The notes beneath the pieces are model-generated. The model was not told where the DNA came from, made no database searches, and was given only the letters and a program-made list of their open reading frames with translations. From Microbacterium halophytorum (GTDB taxonomy: Bacteria > Actinomycetota > Actinomycetes > Actinomycetales > Microbacteriaceae), in assembly GCF_002970975.1 (NCBI RefSeq), contig NZ_PNFA01000005.1, positions 186,001 to 250,000 on the forward strand: DNA of 64,000 nucleotides. Direction: 5' to 3'. Of the stretch, positions 8,356 through 17,068 are shown one piece after another (position 1 is the stretch's first letter; the number at the start of each line of letters is the position of its first letter). The translations under genes and the position numbers were made by a program.

Positions 8356-9501
8356 CTACTCCGCGACGCCCAGGCGGAGCGCCATCACGCGCTCCGCGGC
8401 CTCCTGCAGGCGCTCATCCGGGATCGTGCCGTCATCGACCGCGGCGGCGATGCCGTCGGCGATCTCGCCGGCGGTCCGAGGCGTGGACGTCGCGATCATC
8501 AGCACCATGTCGTTGCCGACCGCGATCGCTTCGACGGCGTTCGCGACCGGGTCGGCGTACCCCGCGTCGCCGGACGAGGCCAGCATGCCGAGGTCGTCGG
8601 TGATCGCGACGCCGTCGAAGCCGAGCTCGTCGCGCGCGATGTCGTGCCAGCGGGCGGAGAGGGACGCGGGCGCATCGTCGACCGACGTGTAGGCGAGGTG
8701 GCCGAACATCAGCAGCTCGGCGCCGGCGTCGACGCCGGCGGCGAACGGCTCCGCATCGGCCGCGCGCCAGTCGTCCAGCGTCAGATCGGTCGACGGGATG
8801 CTCTGGTGCGAGTCGCCGGGGGCCGCGCCATGGCCGGGGAAGTGCTTCACCGTCGAGAGCACGCGACCGCTCTCCCCCGCCACCGCCGCCGCGACGCGCT
8901 CGGATGCGGACGCGGGGTCCGTGCCGAGCGCTCGCGGGGCGATGAACGACGAGGCGTCGGCCGGCACGTCGGCGACGATGCCGAAGTTGACGTTCGCGCC
9001 GCCCTGGGCCACGAGGTCGGCCCGCCGCGCGAAGGCGGCCTCAGTCTCGCCGGGCGGCGCCTGCTGCAGCGCCTGCGCCGCCGCGGCGTCGTCCCACGGC
9101 AGCCGAGACACCGCACCGCCCTCCTGATCGATGGCGATCAGGGGCGGAACGCCCGGATCGACGACGAGCGATGCCGTGACGTCCGCCAGCTCTTCGGGCG
9201 TCGCCGGAACGTTCTCGGACATCAGGATGAACCCGCCGTAGCCCTGCGCCATGTAGTCAGCGAGCGCCGCCCGCTCCTGCGTCGCGATCGTGCCCATCAC
9301 GACGCTTGCGGCGCGCTCGCGCACCGACATGTCGACGACGGCCTGCTCGGCGGGAGTCGGCGTGCGCGTGGGGACCGGCGTCGCTGACGCCGTCTCGCTC
9401 GGAGCAGGGCTCGGCGTCGGTCGGGGCGCCGGCTCCGGCGCGCACCCTGCGGCGAGGAGCAGCGCGGCAACCGCGGCGACGGAGACGAGGGTTCGGCGCA
9501 T
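8356..9501 (-). CDS. Glycoside hydrolase family 3 lipoprotein (beta-N-acetylhexosaminidase type)
   Basis: Membrane-anchored GH3 enzyme, 381 aa, probably removing N-acetylglucosamine from peptidoglycan fragments or chitin oligosaccharides. Residues 1-19 are a lipoprotein signal with lipobox LLAAGC, followed by a Pro/Thr/Ala-rich linker to about residue 50. The catalytic domain shows AIDQEGG, the NagZ-type loop KHFPGHG...DSH, and FDGVAITDDLGM carrying the catalytic Asp. Length fits the single-domain NagZ-like class. The ATG at 9501 starts the signal peptide and has a -10 box TACGCT 6 nt upstream (9508-9513), so the message is probably leaderless; a 33-codon longer form lacks support. Confidence 0.9.
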   Translation of the reverse strand: MRRTLVSVAAVAALLLAAGCAPEPAPRPTPSPAPSETASATPVPTRTPTPAEQAVVDMSVRERAASVVMGTIATQERAALADYMAQGYGGFILMSENVPATPEELADVTASLVVDPGVPPLIAIDQEGGAVSRLPWDDAAAAQALQQAPPGETEAAFARRADLVAQGGANVNFGIVADVPADASSFIAPRALGTDPASASERVAAAVAGESGRVLSTVKHFPGHGAAPGDSHQSIPSTDLTLDDWRAADAEPFAAGVDAGAELLMFGHLAYTSVDDAPASLSARWHDIARDELGFDGVAITDDLGMLASSGDAGYADPVANAVEAIAVGNDMVLMIATSTPRTAGEIADGIAAAVDDGTIPDERLQEAAERVMALRLGVAE

Positions 9502-9605
9502 GACGCCAGCGTACGGCGCACGCCTCGACGCAGCATGGAGGTGCGGCGCGCGATGTTCAGCGACGACCCGGATCTCTCGAGGGATCCGGCCGTCGCGCAC
9601 AGAAA

Positions 9606-9627
9606 AGCCCCGGACGGAACCGGGGCT
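9606..9627 (-). terminator. Rho-independent terminator of the tRNA-Thr/tRNA-Met transcript
   Basis: 8-bp stem AGCCCCGG/CCGGGGCT followed on the minus strand by TTTTCT, just after the tRNA-Met 3' end. Confidence 0.8.
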
Positions 9628-9641
9628 GATCTGAGTTTCCG

Positions 9642-9715
9642 TAGCAGGAGCGGGGCTTGAACCCGCGACCTCACGATTATGAGTCGTGCGCTCTCACCAA
9701 CTGAGCTACCCTGCC
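9642..9715 (-). tRNA. tRNA-Met (anticodon CAT)
   Basis: 74-nt cloverleaf. Acceptor GGCAGGG pairs with TCCTGCT (two G-U pairs). The D arm is GCTC...GAGC, the anticodon loop is CTCATAA with CAT, and the T arm contains GGTTCAAGC. CCA is not encoded. Elongator type is likely because the acceptor begins with a normal G1 pair. Lies 25 nt after tRNA-Thr on the same strand. Confidence 0.95.
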
Positions 9716-9740
9716 GCAGCGGCATCCGAAGGATGCTGCG

Positions 9741-9812
9741 AGCCCCGAGTCAGGATTGAACTGACGACCCCTTCCTTACCATGGAAGTGCTCTGCCACTG
9801 AGCTATCGGGGC
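9741..9812 (-). tRNA. tRNA-Thr (anticodon GGT)
   Basis: 72-nt cloverleaf with acceptor GCCCCGA/TCGGGGC, anticodon stem CTTCC/GGAAG, loop ATGGTAA (anticodon GGT) and T loop GTTCAATC. First gene of a two-tRNA unit with tRNA-Met. Confidence 0.95.
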
Positions 9813-9915
9813 GTGTCGCCCATCGGGGCAACCCGAAGAGTCTAACATCACGGCCGAGCTGACTGCGAATCGTCGCGACGTCCGTGCGTGTCGCGCTCCG
9901 GGCATCCGTAGACCC

Positions 9916-11040
9916 TCAGTCGTCGTCGGAGAAGTGCGTGCCGGCGTGCTCCTCGAGCCACGGCTGCGGGTCGAACGTCGCGCCGCCGCGCAGGAGCTCG
10001 AAGTGCGTGTGGGCGCCGAAGGAGCGGCCGGTGTTGCCGGTCTGGCCGATGACGTCGCCGACCTCGACCTTGTCGCCCGCCTGCACGCGGAGCGAGCCGT
10101 ACTCCATGTGCGCGTAGTGGCTCGTGATGGCCTCGCCGTCGATGACGTGGTCGATGTAGACGCTGACGCCGTAGGCGCCGCCCGACTCCGTCGCGACGCG
10201 GACGGTGCCGTCGGCGATCGACTGGACGGGGGCGCCCTCGCCCGGGGTGAAGTCGATGCCTTCGTGGAGCCGGCCGGAGCGCATGCCGTAGCCGTAGCTC
10301 ATGCTGGTGCCGACGGCGAACGGGTACTGGATGTCGGCCGTCGGATCGTTCACGAAGAACGCGTTCGACGTGCGGATGCCCGCGGCGGCGGCGAGGTCGG
10401 CGATCTTGACGGTCGAGTAGTCGTCGACGCGATCGAGTTCCGGAGCCTGCGCGTCGTCGGCGGCGACGAACGCCTGGATCTCCTCTTCCTCGCCCGCGGC
10501 CGATTCGGCGGCGAGCTCGGCCGAGGCCGTGAGAGTCGCGCCGTCGGCCGTGGCGATCGCGCCGAGCGGGGAGGCCAGGCCCAGCGCGAGCATGCCGATG
10601 ACGGCCGCGCCGCTCATGGATGCGATCACGGGCGTCACCCAGCGGCGCGCGCGCGAACCGGCGGCGACGGCGTCGCGCGACGGCGTGCGCCTGGCGCGCG
10701 ACGCCCTGGTCGCGGCCACCGGCGCGGTTCCGGTGAAGTTGAGCGCTTTTGCGGCCGCGGCGAAGGCATCGGCATCCGCGGCGGATTCCGGGTCGGCCTT
10801 CGGCACGTCGCCGGCGGCGTCCTCGCGGCTCGCCTCGGCCGATGCCTCGTGCCCGCCGTCGGCGGCGGGCGACGCGACGGCGTCAACGGCCGCTTCTGCG
10901 GGCGAGTCGGCCAGGGCGGCGGGTGCGTCCTCGGCGGGCAGAGCTTCCGCTGAGGGCGCCTCGACGGCGGGGGCTTCGGCGGCGGCCGAGCGAGCGGCCT
11001 CCCGGAGCTGGCGGCGGGTCAACGGCGCCTTCGCCGTCAT
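9916..11040 (-). CDS. M23-family metallopeptidase (LytM-type peptidoglycan hydrolase)
   Basis: Cell-envelope endopeptidase, 374 aa. Residues 1-110 are an Ala/Glu-rich, low-complexity cytoplasmic segment opening with LTRRQLREAA. A basic stretch and one transmembrane segment follow at about 130-155. The C-terminal M23 domain contains LHEGIDF (HxxxD zinc ligands), SHYAHM and GAHTHFE (HxH), so the zinc site is complete. The ATG at 11040 is chosen because AGAAGGCGG lies upstream; a form 24 codons longer is possible. The 282-nt leader upstream contains a -10-like TATTCT on the minus strand, and no riboswitch could be assigned with confidence. Confidence 0.92.
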   Translation of the reverse strand: MTAKAPLTRRQLREAARSAAAEAPAVEAPSAEALPAEDAPAALADSPAEAAVDAVASPAADGGHEASAEASREDAAGDVPKADPESAADADAFAAAAKALNFTGTAPVAATRASRARRTPSRDAVAAGSRARRWVTPVIASMSGAAVIGMLALGLASPLGAIATADGATLTASAELAAESAAGEEEEIQAFVAADDAQAPELDRVDDYSTVKIADLAAAAGIRTSNAFFVNDPTADIQYPFAVGTSMSYGYGMRSGRLHEGIDFTPGEGAPVQSIADGTVRVATESGGAYGVSVYIDHVIDGEAITSHYAHMEYGSLRVQAGDKVEVGDVIGQTGNTGRSFGAHTHFELLRGGATFDPQPWLEEHAGTHFSDDD

Positions 11041-11322
11041 CGATGCGCCGCCTTCTGGGTTGCGAGCAGAGCGCCGCAGGGGCTGCTCGAGCTCGTTCGC
11101 ATCGGAAGGCACAGGCGTACTCAGAGTCTTTCGGTAGGGCGCGGCTCAGGGACCGCACCGAATCGGGGGGATGCTCGCACTCGCCCTCGGGTTGCGGCCG
11201 CCGATACTGGATGACCACGGGAAAGTAACGAACTGATAAACGAGAATAGCGGCTCCACCCGGAGATCGCCACTTCGACGGCGGATTCGGACGAGATTGTC
11301 CGGAACTCGCCGCTCCCCCGGG

Positions 11323-12126
11323 CTACGCTGCGGCGCTGTCGGACGCGATCGCCGCGTCGAGGCGGTCGAACACGACGGGCCCCGCCGCGAGGAACATGCC
11401 GCGCCCCCACTGGTCGGGCTCGCGCCACCCGGTCATGCCGCCGGCCTCGGTCACGAGCAGCGAGCCCGCAGCCATGTCCCACGGGTTGAGGCCCCGCTCG
11501 TAGAACGCGTCGAGGCGGCCCGCCGCAACGTAGGCGAGGTCGATCGCGGCCGACCCCATCCGGCGCAGATCGCGTGCGAGCGGCATCACGCGTCCGACCG
11601 TTGCGAGGTCGGACGCGTGCGTGTCCGGGTTGTAGCCGAAGCCCGTCCCGATCAGCGCGCCGGCGCTGACGTCCGTCGTGACCGCGAGCCGCTCGTCGCC
11701 GAGCCACGCGCCCTCTCCCTCGGCGGCGGAGAACAGCTCGCCGAGACCGGGAGCGAAGACCGCGCCGGCCTTCACCCGCCACGAACGCGGATCGGTGCCA
11801 TCGGTGACGGCGATGCTCACCGAGTAGATCGGCACGCCGAATGCGTAGTTCACGGTGCCGTCGATGGGGTCGACGACCCAGGTCAGCCCCGACGACCCGC
11901 CCGTGGCATCCGATTCCTCGCCGAGGAAGCCGTCTTCCGGGCGGGCCTCCGCGACCCGGAGCCGGATGAGCGCCTCCACCTCGCGGTCAGCCTCGGTGAC
12001 GATATCGGCGAGGCTCGACTTGCTCGCCGCGACCGCGACCCCCTCCGCGCGCCGACGCTTGGCGAGCTCCCCCGCCTCCCGCGCGATCTCGCGTGCCAGC
12101 AGCTGAAGTTCTTCGGGGTTCGCCAT
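11323..12126 (-). CDS. Inositol monophosphatase family protein
   Basis: Mg2+-dependent phosphatase of the IMPase/FBPase/CysQ superfamily, 267 aa. Signature residues are present: GEES (first metal ligands), WVVDPIDGTVNYAF (DPIDGT motif near residue 88) and NPWDMAAGSLLVTEAGG near the C-terminus (WDxAAG motif). Substrates in this family include inositol phosphates, histidinol phosphate and PAP, and cannot be separated by eye. The ATG is supported by a -10 TAGCGT (12133-12138) 6 nt before it, indicating a leaderless transcript. Stands alone. Confidence 0.92.
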   Translation of the reverse strand: MANPEELQLLAREIAREAGELAKRRRAEGVAVAASKSSLADIVTEADREVEALIRLRVAEARPEDGFLGEESDATGGSSGLTWVVDPIDGTVNYAFGVPIYSVSIAVTDGTDPRSWRVKAGAVFAPGLGELFSAAEGEGAWLGDERLAVTTDVSAGALIGTGFGYNPDTHASDLATVGRVMPLARDLRRMGSAAIDLAYVAAGRLDAFYERGLNPWDMAAGSLLVTEAGGMTGWREPDQWGRGMFLAAGPVVFDRLDAAIASDSAAA

Positions 12127-12164
12127 GGGACCACGCTACCCCGGTGCGCGGCCGCCGCGTTCGC

Positions 12165-13184
12165 CTACGCCGCGCCCCAGAAGCGCGCGCCGGGCGAAGG
12201 CACGCCCGTCTGCGCGGCGGCGAAGTCGGGCTCGCCGTTCGGCAGGTACGGCAGCGGCGTGTGCCCATCCGGGAACATCGGCCACGGCTGCCGGCCGTCC
12301 TGCGCTGGTTGCGGCACCGCGGGCGCCGGCTGCGCTGCCGCTGCGGGCGGCGCGGGCTGCGCCGCGGCGGGCGGGACGGGCGCCGACTGCTGGGCCGGAT
12401 GTGCCGCTGCCTGCGGCGGAACGGGCTGAGCGGGAGGCTGCGTCGGGTAGCCGTACGGCTGGGCGCCGTAGGGGGCGCCGCCCTGGGCGTACTGCTGCGG
12501 GTAGGGCTGCGGGTAGCCGCCCTGAGCCGGGTACGGCGCCGGCTGCGGCCGCGGAGGCCTCGGTGCGAACAGCGCATTGATCAGCGGCAGGATGAGCGTG
12601 CCGACGCTCGCGAGGATGGCGACCGACACGACCACGCGCCAGTACCAGTCGTCGTAGTCGAACAGATGCGGCACCGCCAGGTAGAACGAGAGCATGCCGA
12701 CGAGTGCCACCAGGAGGGCCGTCGTCACGATCGCGACAGCGCGCGTCATGCCCGTGACGTAGCGGGCGTGCGCCTTCCAGTACAGGCGCTGGTGCAGGAG
12801 CGCGAGCTGCAGCAGGCCGACGACGAGGATCAGCTCCCAGACCCGGATCGCCTCCCAGGCGAAGCCCTCATCGGCGCCGCGCGGCACCCAGATCTTGAAG
12901 GCGCCGACGATGAGCGCGACGATCCAGGAGACCGTGCTCGCGAGCGCCAGCCAGTCGGGTCGCCTGCTGGCGAGGTTCGCATCGAGCAGCACCGCGCCCG
13001 AGAACCCGGACAGCAGCAGGACGGTGAGGAACGCCCGCCCGATCAGGTCGCCCTGGTCGGGCACGAAGACCCAGGCGACGCACACGAGCGCCGCGAGCAC
13101 GAGCGCCCCGATGGCGATGTAGATCGCACCGCGGACCAGCTTCGACATCCCCTGCGTCGGAGGGTCCCCCATCATCTCGTTCAT
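12165..13184 (-). CDS. Membrane protein with proline/glutamine-rich tail
   Basis: 339 aa, function unknown. Residues ~15-215 contain five hydrophobic segments typical of membrane spans. From about residue 220 the chain becomes low-complexity, rich in Pro, Gln, Ala, Tyr and Gly (YPAQGGYPQPYPQQYAQGG), like cytoplasmic tails of actinobacterial envelope proteins. The ATG at 13184 is used; the open frame continues upstream into tRNA-Tyr and is not coding there. No catalytic motif is visible. Confidence 0.75.
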   Translation of the reverse strand: MNEMMGDPPTQGMSKLVRGAIYIAIGALVLAALVCVAWVFVPDQGDLIGRAFLTVLLLSGFSGAVLLDANLASRRPDWLALASTVSWIVALIVGAFKIWVPRGADEGFAWEAIRVWELILVVGLLQLALLHQRLYWKAHARYVTGMTRAVAIVTTALLVALVGMLSFYLAVPHLFDYDDWYWRVVVSVAILASVGTLILPLINALFAPRPPRPQPAPYPAQGGYPQPYPQQYAQGGAPYGAQPYGYPTQPPAQPVPPQAAAHPAQQSAPVPPAAAQPAPPAAAAQPAPAVPQPAQDGRQPWPMFPDGHTPLPYLPNGEPDFAAAQTGVPSPGARFWGAA

Positions 13185-13278
13185 GCCTCGATCCTGGCAT
13201 GCGTCCCGGTCATCCGGAACGGGCACCGCCTCCCTGTGGAGCGGATCGACGGCGCGGCTGTGGACAATCGGGAGAGCA

Positions 13279-13310
13279 GAAGACCCCGGCTCCGTGGAAC
13301 CGGGGTCTTC
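13279..13310 (-). terminator. Hairpin after tRNA-Tyr
   Basis: 11-bp perfect stem (13279-13289 with 13300-13310) starting 8 nt beyond the tRNA-Tyr 3' end. No strong T-tract. Confidence 0.65.
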
Positions 13311-13318
13311 ATCTTCGG

Positions 13319-13400
13319 TGGCGGGTGAGGGATTCGAACCCCCGTAGGCAGTGCCAGCTGATTTACAGTCAGCCCCCTTTGGCCGCTCGGGTAACCCGCC
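13319..13400 (-). tRNA. tRNA-Tyr (anticodon GTA)
   Basis: 82-nt class II tRNA with acceptor GGCGGGT/ACCCGCC, anticodon loop CTGTAAA (anticodon GTA), a long variable arm and T loop GTTCGAATC. CCA is not encoded. Confidence 0.96.
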
Positions 13401-13530
13401 GAGTGCGCGCCCGACCGACTTGTTCAGACGACCGGATGCGCGAGAAACCATACTACCCACACACCCGCGTGCGCAGAAATCGGCAGGCCGCACCGTGTTT
13501 TCGGGGCGCTCCCCCCCCCGGCTCGGCGCT

Positions 13531-14016
13531 TCAGGCGCCGAGCACCTGCGCGACGAAGCGGCGCACGCGCTTGGCCGTGTTGTCGATCTTCATGTCGACG
13601 CTCGTGCGGTACTCGTTGGGCGCGAGCGGCATCGCGAGGCGCACGTTCTCGTGGCACGACAGATCGGCGCAGATATAGGTGCCGATGCTGTTGCCGTGCA
13701 CGCCCTCGCCCCCCGCTCGTCGCGCCGTGAAGAGGGCGACCTGGTTCCCCGGTTGCATCGTGCGGCACAGGTTGCAGAACGATTGCCGCACCCCGGACGT
13801 CCCGTTGGCACGCCTCAGCACGATCGCCGTCACGTCACCGTCGACCTCGGCCGCGATGTAGCCGCGGCCGCGCGCGTGCGGGTCGGCCCAGGCGAGGAAG
13901 TCGGTGTGATCCCATTCAACGAGCGGGAAGTCGTGCGGCAACGACGCGATCCGCAGCTCCTCGTCGGTGGCGTTCGCGAACGCGTCGAACACTTCGTGCT
14001 CCGTCATCGCCCGCAT
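13531..14016 (-). CDS. FBP domain-containing protein (treble-clef zinc finger)
   Basis: 161 aa, similar to the C-terminal zinc-binding domain of the fusidic-acid-resistance/EF-G-binding (FusB-like) proteins. Zinc ligands are visible as FCNLCRTM (CxxC) and ICADLSCHENV (CxxxxC), about 45 residues apart; the helical N-terminus ends with a DFLAWADP segment. The start at 14016 is preferred because GGGAGGG lies 6 nt upstream; an earlier ATG at 14040 and a later one at 14007 exist. Function in this genus is unproven; ribosome/EF-G association is the family expectation. Confidence 0.82.
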   Translation of the reverse strand: MRAMTEHEVFDAFANATDEELRIASLPHDFPLVEWDHTDFLAWADPHARGRGYIAAEVDGDVTAIVLRRANGTSGVRQSFCNLCRTMQPGNQVALFTARRAGGEGVHGNSIGTYICADLSCHENVRLAMPLAPNEYRTSVDMKIDNTAKRVRRFVAQVLGA

Positions 14017-14096
14017 CCGCACCCTCCCGATCGGCATCATCCGGACCCCGCCAGTCTAAGAAGCGACGGCCGCCGTGCAACGCGGGCCGCGGTCGG

Positions 14097-14102
14097 TAGG
14101 CT
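14097..14102 (+). promoter_or_regulatory. -10 box of yajQ
   Basis: TAGGCT 41 nt upstream of the yajQ GTG, leaving a short 5' UTR with AAAGGA as ribosome site. No clear -35 was seen. Confidence 0.4.
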
Positions 14103-14143
14103 GGCGGGCACAATCATCCGCCCGCACGAAAGGACGCCCCGCC

Positions 14144-14632
14144 GTGGCCGACAGCTCCTTCGACATCGTCTCGAAAATCGATCACCAGGAAGCCGACAAC
14201 GCCCTCAACCAGGCGCGCAAGGAGGTCGAGCAGCGTTATGACTTCCGCGGCACGGAGACCTCGATCGCGTGGAGCGGCGAGCAGATCCTGATCAAGGCCA
14301 ACAGCGAGGACCGCGCAACCGCCGCGCTCGACGTGCTGCAGTCGAAGCTCATCAAGCGCGGCATCTCGCTGAAGAGCCTCGACTCCGGCGAGCCGCAGGC
14401 CAGCGGCAAGGAGTACCGCATCGTGTCCTCGCTGAAGGAGGGCATCAGCCAGGAGATCGGCAAGAAGATCACCAAGATCATCCGCGACGAGGGCCCCAAG
14501 GGCGTCAAAGCGCAGATCCAGGGCGACGAGGTGCGCGTCTCGAGCAAGAAGCGCGACGACCTGCAGGCCGTCATCGCGCTGCTGAAGGGCCAGGACCTCG
14601 ACGTCGACCTGCAGTTCACGAACTACCGATGA
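14144..14632 (+). CDS. yajQ: YajQ family nucleotide-binding protein
   Basis: UPF0234/YajQ protein, 162 aa, the usual length. Homologues bind cyclic di-GMP or nucleic acid. The start [16 protein letters not shown] and the YDFRGT motif are diagnostic; KKITKIIRD and [12 protein letters not shown] follow, ending [11 protein letters not shown] start supported by GAAAGGA. The 3' end is unusual: the last codons plus stop (CGA TGA) are supplied by an integrated element. A second copy of the 3' terminus, reading FTNYR with CGG TAG, lies at 18722-18740, where the ancestral gene must have ended. The encoded protein is unchanged. Confidence 0.95.
   Translation: MADSSFDIVSKIDHQEADNALNQARKEVEQRYDFRGTETSIAWSGEQILIKANSEDRATAALDVLQSKLIKRGISLKSLDSGEPQASGKEYRIVSSLKEGISQEIGKKITKIIRDEGPKGVKAQIQGDEVRVSSKKRDDLQAVIALLKGQDLDVDLQFTNYR
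14614..14628 (+). repeat. attL core (left direct repeat)
   Basis: GTTCACGAACTACCG, identical to 18722-18736. It encodes the FTNY end of YajQ and the first two bases of the Arg codon; the next bases of the element complete Arg and the TGA stop. Confidence 0.85.
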
Positions 14633-14655
14633 GGCGTCGCTCTGACCTGGGGTTT

Positions 14656-15697
14656 CTAACTTCCAGTCCGCACAGAGTCCGCAGAATCGAGCACAGAGCG
14701 CGCAAAGTCCGCGGTTGCGGCGCGGATACGGTCCTCGGCAGACGGCCACAAATGCGCGTACGTGTTGAGCGTGATCGACGGTTGCGAATGCCCGAGCGCG
14801 CGCTGCACCGTGACGACATCGCACCCTGCCGCGATCAGGTTCGACGCGTACGTGTGCCGCAGCGCGTGAAGCGTGACATCCGCGGGCAACTTCGCGGCCG
14901 TTCGAATGCGCCGCCACTGTTCGCCGGCGGTGGAGCGGTTGAACTTGCGTCCGAGCAGGTCGACGATGACGAGATCGTCGCCCCCGTTGTCGGCCAGGTG
15001 CGCCGAGAGCGTGCGCAGGAGCTCGTCGGGGACGTAGATGGAGCGTTCCTCGCCGTACTTGGGCGGCACGATCTTCGCGGGCTTGAGCGTCGATCCCTGG
15101 ACTTGCTGTTCCACGCGGATCGTGCGGCGCAGAAAGTCGACGTCGCGCACGCGCAGGCCTGCCGCTTCGCCGAGTCGGAGCCCGGCAAACGCGCATAGCG
15201 CGACGATTGGCTGGAAGCTGTCAGCGGCGTCGAGAGCGGCGCGCAACTGCTTCACGTCGAGCAGGTGCATTGATGCCTCTGCACGGCGCTGACGGGGCGC
15301 TGACACGCCTTCCGCGGGACTCGCCGGGATGCGCCGGTCCGCGACGGCGGCGCGGAACGCCATCGACACGTAGTTGAGGCGTGTCTTGATCGTCGACGCC
15401 GCCAGTCCCCGCTTCTGCTCGCGCGCGACCCAGGATTGAACGTCGCTCGAGCGGATCGACTTCAGCTGTCGATCCCCCCATGGCACGGACTTGCACGCGG
15501 TCTGTGCCGCGTCGAGCGTCCCTTCGGTCCAGGCCTGTCGGTCGCGCCATAGTTCGACCTATCGGGTCCAGGTGATCTTGCCGGCGCGGGGGTCTGCGTA
15601 CTGGCCGGTGACGATCGCGGCTGTCTGTTCGTCGAGCCAGCGCCGCGCCTCGCGCTTGAGGTCGAAGTGCCGCGCGTGCTCCTTGCCGGCGGCATCA
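14656..15697 (-). pseudogene. Tyrosine-recombinase integrase, broken by an amber codon and 5' truncated by an IS
   Basis: Remains of a phage-type integrase. The intact C-terminal part (from 15486) has the SAM-like core-binding domain and catalytic domain with Arg in AGLRLGEA, HALRHTYAS (HxxR) and GHSQPSITLNTYAHL carrying the second His and the Tyr nucleophile. Upstream, the same frame encodes an arm-binding-type N-terminus (DAAGKEHARHFDLKREARRW), but a TAG at 15559-15561 interrupts it in the linker GKITWTR-stop-VELWRDRQAW. The frame then ends against the IS at 15697, so the first ~15-20 residues are missing. The 3' end overlaps the arm-type repeat at 14665. Probably inactive; an internal start at 15486 would give a protein lacking the arm-binding domain. 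Confidence 0.88.
14665..14683 (+). repeat. Left arm-type repeat
   Basis: AGTCCGCACAGAGTCCGCA: two AGTCCGCA units with CAG between. A third related unit, AGTCCGCG, follows about 20 nt later. Identical 19-mer at 18598-18616. Spacing of 36 bp from the core suggests integrase arm-binding sites. Confidence 0.7.
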
Positions 15698-17068
15698 TGA
15701 ACCGCCGCAGGTTTGATGCCGCTTCCTTTCGAGTTGGAAGGATGGCGTCATGCCGAAGAGAATCGATCCCGCAGTCTAGGAGCGGGCTGTCCGTCTGGTG
15801 CGCGAGCACCGGTCGGAGTACCCATCGAACGCGCAGGCCGTCGCGGCCGTCGCCCGCCAGGAAAGCGTCGGCGCGGAATCGCTGCGCCGGTGGGTGATCC
15901 AAGCCGACATCGACGCGGGCGAGCGCGACGGACAGACCAGTGAAGAGGCTGCGGAGATCAAACGTCTCAAGGCTGAGAACAAGCGACTTCGAGAAGACGT
16001 CGCGATCCTGAGAACGGCGACGACTTTCTTCGCGGGGGAGCTCGACCCCCGCAACCGTTGATGAGGGGCTTCATCGACCAGATGAGAGCCGAGGGACACG
16101 CAGGCGAGTCGATCATCCGCGTCCTGCGCGAGCAGGGCGTGAAGATCGCTGCGCGCACCTATCGCTCCTGGCAGGCCCGCCTCGTCGCGACACGGACCGT
16201 CACTGACGCGATGGTGCACGACGCCGTCCGCGACGTCGCTTGGGTCGAGGTCACCGTTCCGGTCACCGGCGAGGTGCGTCGAAAGCTGACACCGGAAGGC
16301 ATGTATGGGCGGCGGAAGATGACCGCGCTGATCCGCCGGACCGCTCTCCCCGACGCGTCGTGGGGCGCGGTCGACCGAGCCATGCGAGCGCTCGGCCTGT
16401 CCGGTATCACGCGCGCGAAAGCCGTGCGCACGACGATCCCGGCGAAGGACGCAGTGCGCGCCGGCGACCTGTTGAACCGCGACTTCACCGCGCCGCGTCC
16501 GGATCCCACGTGGGTGATGGACTTCACGTATGTCCGGACGTGGGCCGGGTTCGTGTATGTCGCGTTCATCCTCGACGTGTTCTCGCAACGCATCGTCGCC
16601 TGGCACGCGGCATCGACCAAGCACGCCGAGCTCGTGATGATCCCGCTGCGGATGGCGCTCTGGGAACGCGACCGACAAGGCCACCCCGTCGGCCGGCACC
16701 AACTGCGCGCGCATAGCGATGCCGGGTCTCAGTACACGGCGATTTCGTACACAGAGAAGCTCGCGATCGACGGCATCGCGCCCTCGATCGGGAGCGTCGG
16801 CGATGCGTTCGATAACGCGCTCATGGAGACGATCAACGGCCTCTACAAGGCCGAATGCATCCGCACCACGGTCTTCCACGATGGCGCGTTCAAGACGCTC
16901 GCCGACGTCGAGTACGCAACTGCCGGCTGGGTCGACTGGTACAACCATCGCAGGCTCCACAGTAGCCTCGGCATGGTCGCCCCGGCCGAGTTCGAGGCAA
17001 CCTACTACGCGGCCCTCGACCGAGAGCCGCTCCCCGCACAGGAACGGCACCGAACCTACGGCGGTTTA
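15698..17068 (+). mobile_element. IS3-family insertion sequence
   Basis: About 1371 bp with imperfect terminal inverted repeats: left TGAACCGCCGCAGGTTTGAT, right (reversed) TAAACCGCCGTAGGTTCGGT, matching 20 of the first 25 positions. It contains orfA and orfB in the -1 frame arrangement of IS3 elements. The 3-bp flanks differ (TCA left, CTG right), so there is no target duplication and an adjacent deletion is likely. Confidence 0.88.
15750..16061 (+). pseudogene. IS3 transposase OrfA with an in-frame amber codon at codon 10
   Basis: Helix-turn-helix protein of the IS3 transposase (about 103 codons). The natural ATG at 15750 starts MPKRIDPAV, then TAG (15777-15779), then ERAVRLVREHRSEY in the same frame; relatives have a sense codon there (AAG to TAG is one change). 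The rest is intact: helix-turn-helix (AVAAVARQESVGAESLRRWV) and a leucine-zipper-like C-terminus (EIKRLKAENKRLREDVAILR). A GTG at 15798 could restart an 87-aa product. The stop TGA overlaps the orfB ATG. Confidence 0.8.

Noticed and set aside
12093..13328. 411-codon plus-strand frame
   Set aside because: Opposite the proline-rich membrane protein and runs into tRNA-Tyr; low-complexity Arg-rich translation.
15559..15779. Two in-frame TAG codons (integrase and IS OrfA) as a hint of amber suppression or recoding
   Set aside because: TAG is the normal terminal stop of several intact genes here (ROK, menF, dehydrogenase and the integrase itself), so the two internal TAGs are better read as decay mutations.
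15698..17068. IS as the mobile agent responsible for the whole 14.6-18.7 kb insertion
   Set aside because: The 15-mer direct repeats and the yajQ 3'-end replacement lie far outside the IS ends; the IS is a secondary insertion within the integrase gene.
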